Below the pieces are notes generated by a model, which worked only from the letters and a program-made list of their open reading frames with translations, searched no databases and had not been told where the DNA came from. A DNA stretch of 64,000 nt, taken from the NCBI RefSeq assembly GCF_025736935.1, contig NZ_CP107048.1, positions 1,749,501 through 1,813,500 on the forward strand, in the 5' to 3' direction. The translations under genes and the position numbers were made by a program. Below are positions 1 through 9,200 of the stretch, one piece after another. Each line of letters opens with the position of its first letter. Within the stretch, counting starts at the first letter, position 1. The stretch is from Qipengyuania sp. SS22. GTDB taxonomy: Bacteria > Pseudomonadota > Alphaproteobacteria > Sphingomonadales > Sphingomonadaceae.

Positions 1-1124
1 ATACGGCCGATATCGTGGCCAAGGCCGGACCCGTAGCCGCGGTGGCAGTCACCATCCTTGCAGCGATTGCATTCGATCTCGGTGATCGCGGCGTGAACCT
101 GGTCGGGGCGATCCCGCAGGGCCTGCCTCCCTTCGCCCTGCCCTCCACCGATCTCGACCTGATCGCGCAGCTATGGGTGCCCGCATTGCTGATCTCGATC
201 ATCGGCTTCGTCGAAAGCGTTTCGGTTGCGCAGACGCTGGCCGCCAAGCGCCGCCAGCGGATCGCGCCGAACCAGGAACTGATCGGCCTCGGCGCGTCGA
301 ATATCGCCAGCGCCGTTTCGGGCGGCTATCCGGTAACCGGCGGTTTCGCCCGCTCGGTGGTGAATTTCGATGCCGGTGCGGAAACGCCTGCGGCGGGCGC
401 CTATACCGCGGTGGGTATCGCGCTGGCGGGGCTGTTCTTGACACCCCTGCTGTTCAGCCTGCCGATCGCGACCTTGGCCGCAACGATCATCGTCGCCGTG
501 CTCAGCCTGGTCGATCTGAAAACACCGGGCCAGCTATGGCGCTATTCCAAGGCCGATTTCGCCGCGCATGTGGTGACCATCGGCATCACCCTGCTGGCGG
601 GCGTCGAATTGGGGGTAATCTCCGGCGTTGCGGTCGGCCTGCTGCTGTATCTGTGGCGCGCCAGCCGCCCGCACGCCGCCATAGTCGGCCGCGTTCCCGA
701 GACCGAGCACTTCCGCAATATCGATCGGCACCACGTCTTCACCGTCCCCTATATCCTCTCGATCCGCATCGACGAGAGCCTGACCTATCTCAACGCGCGC
801 TGGCTCGAGGAATATGTGCTCGAAGAAGTCGCCGACCGGCCAGAGGTCCGCCATGTCATCCTGATGTGCAGCGCGGTGAACGAAATCGATGCTTCGGGGC
901 TCGAGAGTCTGGAAGCGATCAATCACCGCATGGTCGATGCCGGGATCGGGCTCCATCTGTCCGAAGTCAAAGGACCCGTCATGGACCGCCTCAAGCGCAC
1001 CCATTTCGTCGCCGATCTGCACGGCAAGGTATTCCTGTCGCAGAACCGCGCCTTTCGCGAGCTCGCGGCCAATGGCGGCCCTCCCGACACGCCCACTCCG
1101 GACATGGCACGGGGGATGATCTGA
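1..1124 (+). CDS. SulP-family anion transporter with STAS domain, C-terminal part
   Basis: The reading frame is open from position 3 at the window edge, so the N-terminal half is missing. About 373 residues remain. They hold the last hydrophobic segments of a SulP (SLC26-like) permease, up to about residue 220. The conserved stretch SVSVAQTLAAKRRQRIAPNQ is visible, with GASNIASAVSGGYPVTGGFARS following it. A C-terminal STAS domain follows (from about residue 240), containing the typical LMCSAVNEIDASGLESLEAI core. SulP proteins exchange or symport sulfate, bicarbonate or other anions across the inner membrane; the substrate cannot be told from sequence. The stop codon overlaps the start of a 53-residue gene. 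Confidence 0.9.
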   Translation, partial: TADIVAKAGPVAAVAVTILAAIAFDLGDRGVNLVGAIPQGLPPFALPSTDLDLIAQLWVPALLISIIGFVESVSVAQTLAAKRRQRIAPNQELIGLGASNIASAVSGGYPVTGGFARSVVNFDAGAETPAAGAYTAVGIALAGLFLTPLLFSLPIATLAATIIVAVLSLVDLKTPGQLWRYSKADFAAHVVTIGITLLAGVELGVISGVAVGLLLYLWRASRPHAAIVGRVPETEHFRNIDRHHVFTVPYILSIRIDESLTYLNARWLEEYVLEEVADRPEVRHVILMCSAVNEIDASGLESLEAINHRMVDAGIGLHLSEVKGPVMDRLKRTHFVADLHGKVFLSQNRAFRELAANGGPPDTPTPDMARGMI

Positions 1125-1285
1125 TGGCGGTGATACCGGACAAGGATGCCCGCTGCCGCCGGATCGAGACGCTGATTGCCGCGGGCAAGGGCGTGTGCGA
1201 AAGCTGCCGCGAAGCCGGCATCTCGGAGAAAACCTTCTACCGCTGGCGCGCCGCACGCCAATCCGATGCAACACCCATTGCGTAA
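1124..1285 (+). CDS. Small helix-turn-helix protein (53 aa)
   Basis: Starts at an ATG that overlaps the SulP stop codon (ATGA), so translation is probably coupled. The product is a single helix-turn-helix unit: an acidic and basic N-terminus, then two cysteines (GVCESCREAG) and the recognition-helix-like stretch ISEKTFYRWRAAR. This resembles the N-terminal HTH of IS3/IS911-type OrfA transposases, but no second transposase frame, inverted repeats or transposon remains are visible nearby. I read it as a free-standing small DNA-binding protein, not an insertion-sequence fragment. Function is unknown; the overlap suggests it may regulate or be co-expressed with the transporter. Confidence 0.55.
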   Translation: MAVIPDKDARCRRIETLIAAGKGVCESCREAGISEKTFYRWRAARQSDATPIA

Positions 1286-1343
1286 TTCGGGCGGGCCTGT
1301 TGGCGTTCGCTCCGCTACACGAGCCGTGAGATAGGGGAAAGCC

Positions 1344-2798
1344 ATGTTCGAAGGCGTCGACGCGCTTCTACTCGCCCGGATCCAGTTCGCCTTTACGGTG
1401 AGCTTCCATTTCATCTTCCCGGCCTTCTCGATCGGCCTGGCGAGCTTCCTCGCGGTGCTCGAAGGGCTGTGGCTCAAGACCGGCAAGTCGATCTATCTCG
1501 ACCTGTTCAAATACTGGCTCAAGATCTTCGCCATCGCCTTTGCCATGGGCGTCGTGTCGGGCATCGTGATGAGCTACCAGTTCGGCACCAATTGGTCGGT
1601 CTTCTCCGACATTGCCGGCCCGGTGATCGGCCCGCTGATGGCCTATGAAGTCCTGACCGCCTTTTTCCTCGAGGCAGGCTTTCTCGGCGTCATGCTGTTC
1701 GGGATGAACAAGGTGGGCAAGAAGCTCCACTTCGCCGCCACGCTGATGGTCGCGGTAGGTACCTTTGTGTCGGCCTTCTGGATCCTGTCGGTGAACAGCT
1801 GGATGCAGACACCAGTCGGCTTCGAACTGGGCGCAAACGGGCAATATCTGCCGGGCGACAGCTGGGTCGAAATCATCTTCAATCCCAGCTTCCCTTACCG
1901 CCTCGTGCACACGGTTATCGCCGCCTATCTCACTACCGCCTTCGTCGTCGGCGGTGTGGGTGCATGGCACCTGCTGCGCGACCGCACCAACCTCCATGCG
2001 CGCAAGATGTTCTCGATGGCGATGTGGATGGCGGCGATCGTCGCGCCGATCCAGATTTTTGCCGGCGACATGCACGGGCTCAACACGCTCGAACACCAGC
2101 CGCAGAAGGTCATGGCGATGGAAGGGCATTACCAGAGCCATCCCGATGGCGCCCCCCTGATCCTGTTCGGCATTCCCGACAGCGAGGAGAAGCGGGTCAA
2201 ATATGCCGTGGAAATTCCCAAGGCCTCCTCGCTGATCCTCAAGCACGATCTCGATGCGCCCATGGCGGGCCTAGATACGATTCCCGATGACGAGGAGCCG
2301 CCCGTGGGTATCGTGTTCTGGTCGTTCCGCATCATGGTCGGCATCGGCTTCGCCATGCTCGGGCTGGGGCTGTGGAGCCTGCTCGCGCGGGTCCGCAAGA
2401 AGCTCTACGACTGGCCGCTGCTCCACCGCGCCGCCCTGGTCATGGCGCCGAGTGGTTTCGTCGCGGTCATCGCCGGGTGGATCACCACCGAGGTCGGCCG
2501 CCAGCCCTACGTGATCTACAACCTGCTGCGTACGGCGGATGCCGCCAGCCCGCTCGACGCGCCCGCAGTGGGTGCCTCGCTGCTGGCTTTCGTGGTTGTC
2601 TATTTCGCCGTTTTCGGCGCGGGCGTGTGGTACATCCTCCACCTGATGCACAGTCCCCCGCATGTCGGCGAGAAGGGCGTCAAGCGCGGCGACACGGGCC
2701 CCATCCGGACCGCGGGCATCACCCCCGGCCCGTCGCAGAACCCTAGGCATTCCGACACCCTGCCACGCGATCACGAGGAGGCGACCGATGGCCGTTAA
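1344..2798 (+). CDS. cydA: Cytochrome bd-type (cyanide-insensitive) ubiquinol oxidase subunit I
   Basis: Inner-membrane quinol oxidase subunit that carries the heme groups and the quinol site; with subunit II it reduces O2 to water. The 484-residue product has about nine hydrophobic segments. Visible signatures are the N-terminal FAFTVSFHFIFPAFSIG (H22, heme ligand position), YRLVHT (H189, second heme ligand position), the quinol-loop motif GHYQS, and GRQPYVIY. The periplasmic Q-loop is short, as in CIO/short-loop oxidases. A ribosome site (GGGGAAAG) precedes the ATG. It overlaps cydB by 11 bp, and a DUF2474 miniprotein follows, which is the standard CIO gene order. The soluble tail after residue 440 is poorly conserved. 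Confidence 0.95.
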   Translation: MFEGVDALLLARIQFAFTVSFHFIFPAFSIGLASFLAVLEGLWLKTGKSIYLDLFKYWLKIFAIAFAMGVVSGIVMSYQFGTNWSVFSDIAGPVIGPLMAYEVLTAFFLEAGFLGVMLFGMNKVGKKLHFAATLMVAVGTFVSAFWILSVNSWMQTPVGFELGANGQYLPGDSWVEIIFNPSFPYRLVHTVIAAYLTTAFVVGGVGAWHLLRDRTNLHARKMFSMAMWMAAIVAPIQIFAGDMHGLNTLEHQPQKVMAMEGHYQSHPDGAPLILFGIPDSEEKRVKYAVEIPKASSLILKHDLDAPMAGLDTIPDDEEPPVGIVFWSFRIMVGIGFAMLGLGLWSLLARVRKKLYDWPLLHRAALVMAPSGFVAVIAGWITTEVGRQPYVIYNLLRTADAASPLDAPAVGASLLAFVVVYFAVFGAGVWYILHLMHSPPHVGEKGVKRGDTGPIRTAGITPGPSQNPRHSDTLPRDHEEATDGR

Positions 2799-3795
2799 TT
2801 TCGACCTTACCGTCATCTGGGCGTTCATCATCGCCTTTGCCGTATTCGCCTATGTCGTGATGGACGGCTTCGATCTCGGCATCGGGATACTCTTTCCGAC
2901 CTTCGAAGTGGGGCCCGAACGCGACCGGGCGATGAATTCTATCGCCCCCGTCTGGGACGGTAACGAGACCTGGCTGGTGCTGGGCGGCGGCGGATTGCTC
3001 GCCGCCTTTCCGCTGGCTTATGCGGTGGTGCTGCCGGCGACCTATCCGCTGATCATCGCCATGCTGCTCGGCCTCGTGTTCCGTGGGGTGGCGTTCGAGT
3101 ATCGCTGGCGCGATCCGGGGCACCGGCGGCTGTGGGACGCGGCATTCACCGGCGGCAGCTTCGTCGCGGCGATGGCGCAGGGCATGACGCTGGGTGCACT
3201 ATTGCAGGGCATCGAGGTCGTCGACCGTGCCTATGCGGGCAGCTGGTTCGACTGGCTGACGCCCTATACGCTCCTTACCGGGCTCGGCACCGTGGCGGGT
3301 TATGCCCTGCTCGGCGCGACCTGGCTGGTGTGGAAGCTCGATGGCGACAGCCAGCATCACGCGCGCCAACTGGCCAAGCGCGCCGCTTGGGCCACGCTGG
3401 TGCTGATGGGCGGGGTCAGCCTCTACAACGTATTCCTCAATACCGATTATGCCCAACGCTGGCTCACCGCGCCCGAGATTTTCTTCGCCGCGCCGGTGCC
3501 GATCCTGACCGGGATCGTCGCCATCGCCCTGCTGCGCTCGCTGTCGGTCGAGCGGCACAGCAAGCCGTTCTGGCTCAGCCTGGGGCTGTTCTTCTTCGGC
3601 ATGGCCGGACTCGGGTTCACCATGTGGCCCTATGTCGTGCCGCCGGGCCTGACCATCTGGGACGCTGCCGCGCCCGAGCGCAGCCAGATCTTCATGCTGG
3701 TCGGGGTTGCCATCACCATGCCGCTAATCATCGCCTATACCGCCTGGGCCTATTGGGTCTTCCGCGGCAAGGTGGGCGACGAGGGCTATCATTGA
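2788..3795 (+). CDS. cydB: Cytochrome bd-type ubiquinol oxidase subunit II
   Basis: 335-residue polytopic inner-membrane partner of CydA. The start at 2788 (MAVNFDLTVIW) is chosen because a GAGGAG ribosome site sits just upstream and the family motif VMDGFDLGIGIL follows within the first transmembrane helix. The conserved WDGNETWLVLGGGGLLAAFPLAYA stretch is present just downstream of it. The gene begins inside the end of cydA (11 bp overlap) and its TGA overlaps the start of the next small gene, so the three are almost certainly translated from one message. Confidence 0.94.
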   Translation: MAVNFDLTVIWAFIIAFAVFAYVVMDGFDLGIGILFPTFEVGPERDRAMNSIAPVWDGNETWLVLGGGGLLAAFPLAYAVVLPATYPLIIAMLLGLVFRGVAFEYRWRDPGHRRLWDAAFTGGSFVAAMAQGMTLGALLQGIEVVDRAYAGSWFDWLTPYTLLTGLGTVAGYALLGATWLVWKLDGDSQHHARQLAKRAAWATLVLMGGVSLYNVFLNTDYAQRWLTAPEIFFAAPVPILTGIVAIALLRSLSVERHSKPFWLSLGLFFFGMAGLGFTMWPYVVPPGLTIWDAAAPERSQIFMLVGVAITMPLIIAYTAWAYWVFRGKVGDEGYH

Positions 3796-3917
3796 TGGCC
3801 GGACCGGACGAGCGCCCGCTGTGGCAGCGGCTTGGCTGGATGGCGGTGATCTGGGCGGCAAGCATCGCCGTGCTCGGCACCGTCGCCTACATCATCCGGT
3901 TCTGGCTCAAGACCTGA
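3795..3917 (+). CDS. DUF2474 miniprotein of the bd oxidase (CydX-like)
   Basis: A 40-residue gene that overlaps the cydB stop by one base (TGATG). The protein has a short charged N-terminus (DERPLWQRLGW) and a single transmembrane helix, roughly residues 16-34, ending in RFWLKT. Length, position after cydB and the W-x-x-R-L-G-W pattern match the DUF2474 family found with CIO-type oxidases. By analogy with CydX it probably stabilises the oxidase complex in the membrane; that role is inferred from family and context. Confidence 0.8.
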   Translation: MAGPDERPLWQRLGWMAVIWAASIAVLGTVAYIIRFWLKT

Positions 3918-4033
3918 CGCGGCGGTGAGCCAACAGGCACTTAGTTATAGTTCCATGATAATTGATCCACGCGTATCGAACCAATTTACGCCTTCGATGC
4001 TTCAACCGAAGTGAATTCGATTACTCGATTAAT

Positions 4034-4062
4034 GCAATCGTAAATTCGAATTGGACGATTGC
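4034..4062. promoter_or_regulatory. Nested inverted repeat, candidate operator of the peroxiredoxin gene
   Basis: Perfect 8-bp arms GCAATCGT (4034-4041) and ACGATTGC (4055-4062) enclose a second palindrome AATTCGAATT (4043-4052). The spacing is that of a LysR- or OxyR-like site. It overlaps a possible -35 (TTGGAC, 4051-4056); an ATAAAA at 4074-4079 is 17 bp further. The surrounding 3918-4112 stretch is visibly A/T-richer than the genes. The regulator's identity is a guess. Confidence 0.45.
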
Positions 4063-4112
4063 CAAAGACGCGCATAAAAGGTGCACATCCACTCGAAACG
4101 AAGGATTTGCAC

Positions 4113-4742
4113 ATGAGCCTCCATATCGGCGACACTGCTCCCGACTTCACCGTCGATACCCAGAACGGCGAGATCAGCCTGCATGAATGGGCGGGCGACA
4201 GCTGGGTGTTCTTCTTCAGCCACCCGGCCGATTTTACCCCCGTCTGCACCACCGAGATGGGCCGCACCGCGCAGCTCGCGGATGAGTTCGAGAAGCGCAA
4301 TGTGAAGCCGCTGGGCCTGTCTACCGACACCGCCGCCGAACATGCCCGGTGGATCGAGGACGTCAACGACACGCAGAACACCAATCTGGTTTTCCCGATC
4401 GTCGCCGACGCCGATCTCAAGATCGCGAAGCTCTACGACATGATCCATCCCGACGAGAGCGAGACTGCGGCAGTCCGTTCGGTCTTCCTCATCGACCCCG
4501 ACAAGAAGGTTCGCCTGACGATGACCTATCCGATGAGCGTCGGCCGCAATTTCGACGAGATACTGCGCGCTATCGATGCGCTGCAGTTCAGCGACAAGCA
4601 CGGGGTCGCGACCCCGGCGGACTGGCACCACGGCAAGGCGGCGATCATCCCGCCCTCTGTATCCGACGAGGATGCCAAGGCCCGCTTCCCGCAGGGCTTC
4701 ACCACGCTGCGGCCCTATCTGCGCACGGTCGCGATCGACTAA
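4113..4742 (+). CDS. 1-Cys peroxiredoxin (Prx6/AhpC-TSA family)
   Basis: 209-residue thiol peroxidase that reduces H2O2 and organic hydroperoxides in the cytoplasm. The peroxidatic cysteine is C45 in the motif HPADFTPVCTTEMG, and the family motif RSVFLIDPDKKVRLTMTYP is present further on. Length and the long C-terminal part (PADWHHGKAAIIPP, then YLRTV) fit the 1-Cys Prx6 subfamily rather than the shorter AhpC type. The start is set by GAAGGA upstream of ATG at 4113. It is a single-gene unit behind an A/T-rich region with a palindromic operator candidate, which fits control by an oxidant sensor. Confidence 0.92.
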   Translation: MSLHIGDTAPDFTVDTQNGEISLHEWAGDSWVFFFSHPADFTPVCTTEMGRTAQLADEFEKRNVKPLGLSTDTAAEHARWIEDVNDTQNTNLVFPIVADADLKIAKLYDMIHPDESETAAVRSVFLIDPDKKVRLTMTYPMSVGRNFDEILRAIDALQFSDKHGVATPADWHHGKAAIIPPSVSDEDAKARFPQGFTTLRPYLRTVAID

Positions 4743-4818
4743 GCTTGGTCCGACCCGATCGATGATACGGGCGGGATCGGTTTGCGCCGGTTCCGCCCGC
4801 CCGTGCTAGGAGAACGAA

Positions 4819-6180
4819 ATGCTGCTCGAAAAAATCAAGACGCCCGGCCTGTCGCACCTGTCCTACCTGGTCGGATCCGGCGGCAAGGCGGCGGTGATCG
4901 ATCCTCGCCGCGACTGCGAATGCTACGTCGAAATGGCGCGCGCCGCAGGGCTCGAGATCACCCATATCTTCGAAACGCATAGGAACGAGGACCTGGTATC
5001 GGGCGCACCGATCCTCGCAGCGCTTACCGGCGCGCGGGTATTGCACGGCCCCAACGCCGCAGCCGATGTCGTCTATGCCGAAACCGCGCGCGAAGGCGAC
5101 GCGTTCGAAATCGGCCAGCTGACCATTCGCGTGCTTGAAACGCCTGGCCATACCGATGATCACCTCGCTTTCGTCCTGCATGACACCGCGTATCCCAACG
5201 GCCCGGTCGGCGTGTTCACCGGCGATGCGCTGTTCGTCGGCGATGTCGGCCGCACCGATTTCTATCCCGATCGCCAACGCGAAGTCGCCGGGCTGCTGTA
5301 CGATTCGCTGCACAAGGTGCTGGCACTGGGCGACCAGGTCATTCTCTATCCCGCCCATGGCGCCGGTTCGGTTTGCGGATCGGGCATGGCGGAACGCGAA
5401 TTTTCGACTGTCGGTCACGAACGCGCCAACAATCCGCGGCTGCAATTCGCCGACCGCGAGGCGTTCATCGATTTCAAGGTCGGCGAGAACCACTACCAGC
5501 CACCCTATTTCCGACTGATGGAACGGCTCAACCTCAGCGGCGGCGATCCGGCCCCGCGGGTCATGCGCCCGCGCCGCCTGCCACTGGCTGAACTGTCCGC
5601 GATCGAGGTCGATCACCTCGTCGATATCCGCGAGCCGCTGGCCTATGCGGCGGGGCATCTGCCCGGCGCGATGAACCTGCCGGTCGGGATGATCTCCGCC
5701 TTCGCCGGATGGTTTATCCGCGAGGGCGAGAGCATCGCGCTGATAGGCTCCGACGAAGATCAGCTTGCCGCCGCCATGACCCATCTCGTGCGCATCGCAC
5801 TGGACAATGTTATCGGCGGCTATGTCGGTGTCGTTCCTGCTGCGGCACAGGGCCGCGATATGGCAACGATACCGATGATCGGAACTGCCGAAGTGGCGCG
5901 CCGTCTCGACAGCCCACCCGCGGGCTGGACGCTGCTCGATGTGCGCGACGCCGACGAACGCTCGGCAAGCGCGATCGAGGGTTCGCAGCATATCTATGTC
6001 GGCCAGTTGAACGAACGCTATCGCGAACTCGATCCGGCCGCGCACTACACGCTGATGTGCGCCAGCGGGATGCGGGCGACCGTCGCCGCGGGCTGGCTCG
6101 CCAGTCGCGGGTTCGCGAAACTCGACGTCTATCTCGGCTCGATGGGGGCTTGGAATGCTACCAAGGCCAAACCCACGTAA
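4819..6180 (+). CDS. Persulfide dioxygenase-like MBL-fold protein with two rhodanese domains
   Basis: 453 residues: a metallo-beta-lactamase domain (about 1-245) and two rhodanese-like domains (about 265-350 and 360-450). The MBL part has ETPGHTDDH, FTGDALFVGDVGR and YPAHGAGS as in ETHE1-type persulfide dioxygenases, which oxidise glutathione persulfide in sulfide detoxification. The first metal motif reads ETHRNEDL (H54, N56, D58) instead of THxHxDH, a variant clade. The first rhodanese domain has no catalytic cysteine (IALIGSDED); the second keeps it (C414 in MCASGMRA). AGGAG precedes the ATG. The variant metal site means activity on persulfide is inferred, not certain. Confidence 0.8.
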   Translation: MLLEKIKTPGLSHLSYLVGSGGKAAVIDPRRDCECYVEMARAAGLEITHIFETHRNEDLVSGAPILAALTGARVLHGPNAAADVVYAETAREGDAFEIGQLTIRVLETPGHTDDHLAFVLHDTAYPNGPVGVFTGDALFVGDVGRTDFYPDRQREVAGLLYDSLHKVLALGDQVILYPAHGAGSVCGSGMAEREFSTVGHERANNPRLQFADREAFIDFKVGENHYQPPYFRLMERLNLSGGDPAPRVMRPRRLPLAELSAIEVDHLVDIREPLAYAAGHLPGAMNLPVGMISAFAGWFIREGESIALIGSDEDQLAAAMTHLVRIALDNVIGGYVGVVPAAAQGRDMATIPMIGTAEVARRLDSPPAGWTLLDVRDADERSASAIEGSQHIYVGQLNERYRELDPAAHYTLMCASGMRATVAAGWLASRGFAKLDVYLGSMGAWNATKAKPT

Positions 6181-6204
6181 GCCGCGGGCCTGGCCGCTCC
6201 GCCC

Positions 6205-9200
6205 CTAGGCGGTTGCCTGCTGGTCAGCGTCGTGGGCGCGCCCTTCGAGCCATTCAAGCTGCTCGAGAATGACCGGCGTCACATCGCGGTGCGCGTTATG
6301 GCCGATGAACAGGTCCATATGGCCGTAATTCGGCACGATCCGCTGCTGGTATAGCTCGGGCTTGTTATTCCCCTGCAACCAGACGCGCGTGCGCTGGCCG
6401 CTTTCGGGATAGAACAGCTTGTTCGTCGCACCCGACAGGAAGCTGATCGGCAACGCCAGGCGGCGCGCTGCGTCGTCGCTCGTATAAACGGCTTGGCCCG
6501 CGGCATCGACTGCCAGCCCCTTGCGCATGACCTCCTGCAAGTGCTCGAACGGCTTGAGCGATACGCGGCTGAACATGCTGCCCAGCGCCAGATGCGTATC
6601 GTGACCCAGCTGGCTGTGGTCCCAGCTCGGACCGAACACGCCGAACACGCGGCGGCAGGTCGGGTTCTTGCACGCCTGCCCCTCGGGTACGGGAATCTGG
6701 TAAGCGATCGCGTCGATCTCGTAATCGGCCTCGGTGCCCTGGCTGACGAAGTCGAGATGCCCGTCGAGCAGCGAGATCTGTCCGAGCGTCCCCGCCACAC
6801 CAAGATCGGCCTTCATGTAATTGAGCCAATCGGTCACCGGATGCAGCGTAAGCTGCGAGGAAATGAGCGAGCGCACGCCCGAGACCCAGCCTGCGCCAAT
6901 CCCCATCAGTAAGCTCATCGAGCCCACACAATGAGCGATCGCCTGCACGCTGTCGGCACCGCTGACCTTGCGGATCCTCGCAATCGCAGCCGGCCAATCG
7001 TACTGCGCGATATCGTCGATCGTGAATTCGGGCGGATGTTCGGTATCATTGCCCGCATCTGCGCTGGCACGGTAATCGAACAGCCACACATCGTAACCCT
7101 GCGCCACGAGGCTTTCGGCGAGATTTTCCTCGACCGTCGGCGTGGCGAAGCTGGACGCGCGCACCGAAAAGCCGGGCGCCAGAACCAGCGGTCCGCGCGC
7201 GCCGCCGCGATAGCGGGTCAGGCCGATGCTCGCCCCGTCTTCGGTGGGCACGAAATGCTTTTCCGGCGGTGGCAGCCGCAGTTTGCGGTCCACCAGCTTG
7301 GCCGCATCCTTGGCGGCGAAATCGTTGAGCGTGGCCAGCATCCCGCCATAGGAGCGGAATACGGTCATCGCGAAGAAGCCCGCGTATTTGGCGACGAAAT
7401 AGGTATCGATCGCCTTCTTGGCGCGCGGAATCTGCTTCACGACATGCGCAACCAGCGTCCCCGTATCGTGCACCTCGATCGTCGTCAGCTGGCGCATGAA
7501 TTCGTCGATCCCCAGCTTAAGCACGCCGCGACCGATCAACTCGCCGCTGGCATCCTCCCCATGACGCAGCGTGACGAACAGCGTGGTGAGATCGGTCCAG
7601 GGATCGGACTTGCCGCGCTGCTCGAGCGTCTTGAAGCCGTGGAAATGGACCGGCCCCGCGGGACCGTCGAGCACCATATCATAGAGCATGGTCCAGCTTT
7701 CGGCGCGCGTCGGATCGGCGACCAGCAGGCGGAAGGTACCTTCGCGCACCGGCAGCGGATCGGGTGACAGCGCGGCGACCGTGACGGTGCCGGTAATGCG
7801 CGAACGGTGCTCCTTCTCCTCGATCATGCGATGGAGGTTCTCGGTCGTCACGGTCAGCCTGAAGTGGCAGTCGCCGCCATGCGTGCGGCCCCACGCCTCG
7901 CCATTGGCGTAATCGTCGCGGATACGTTCGACATGGCCGCAGGGACGGTGGTGGCACCCGACGTCGCTGATATGACCGGCCATCGTTTCGGTAAAGGACA
8001 GCCCGGGGGCCATCGCTTCGGGATGGTTCATCACCAGCTGGCGGATCGCCGCCTTGCCTTCGTTGATCGCGCCGCTCTCGAAATGCTCGGCGGCCTTCTC
8101 GATCCACTGGGCCACCGGTTCGATCGCATGGCCCGCTACCCATTTCGCAATTGCCAGCCGCAGGCCATCGCCGCGCGGGGCAAGTATCGGGTCTGGTGAG
8201 GCTTCCTCGACCGGCGCCGGTTGGGGCAGCGGCCCTTCCTCGCCAAGTGTGAAGTCGATGGTCCAGCCCTGCCGCTGCGCCAGCTTCTCGATAGCGCGTT
8301 CGGCCACCGCGGTGATCGTCAGCAGCGGATTGACGCCGACCGAGCCGGGCAGCGCGGCACCGTCGCAGACATAGAGACCTTCGTGAACATCGGTCCCCGC
8401 AGTGCCTGCAAAGACACGGCAGGTGTCATCGACCACGCCGGTGGCCGCATCGTCGCCCATGCCGCAGCCGCCGATCGGGTGAACCGTGATCAGCTTCTTG
8501 CCGAACGGGTCGCTCCACAGCGGATCGGAGAAATATTGCGCGTCGATCGCACGCGCCGCTTCGGCCATTTTGTCATCGTCGCGGCGGAAGGTGCGCTGTT
8601 CGCCTGCGCCCGGCCAGTGGATCGTCAACCGGTCGTCATCGAGCGCCAGCTGGCCGCCCGAATCGTCGACGCTCATCACCAGATAGGTCTGCATGCGCGA
8701 CATCGGGCCCTTATAGGCCCATTCGGCGATACTGCCGGGGTCGGTCTGTACCGCTTCGCCCATCGCCTTGGCATCCATCAGGCGCGGCTTGACCTGGTCC
8801 ATTCCGAAGCGGGTGAAGCCATCGGCCAGTGCCTCGCCGAAGAAGAACGCCGGGGCGAGCGCAGTGGCGATGATGCCGGGGGCAACGCCCTCCTCGATCA
8901 CCAGCCCCTCGGTCACGTCCCTCGTCCCGCGCATGTCGATCACGCCGGTGATGCAGGGGCCAGGATAGGCTTCCTTCGCGACATCCGAAGCCCCCACGCC
9001 GATCGCATAAAGCGGCTGTGCGGTGAGCGTATCGTCCTCGTCCTTTTCGGCCTTGAGATAGCTGTCGTAAGCGAAGCCCAACGCATCGCCATTGCCCGAG
9101 AAATTGGCACCCAGCCGGTCGGAAAGCGCGAGACCCTTCTCGCGCGAGCGCAGCAGGATCTCTGTCGACCCGAGCGTGCCCGCGCCCAGAATGACATGGT

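Noticed and set aside
1124..1285. The small HTH gene as a fragment of an insertion sequence.
   Set aside because: No second transposase frame, inverted repeats or target duplications are visible, and the start overlaps the transporter stop in operon style.
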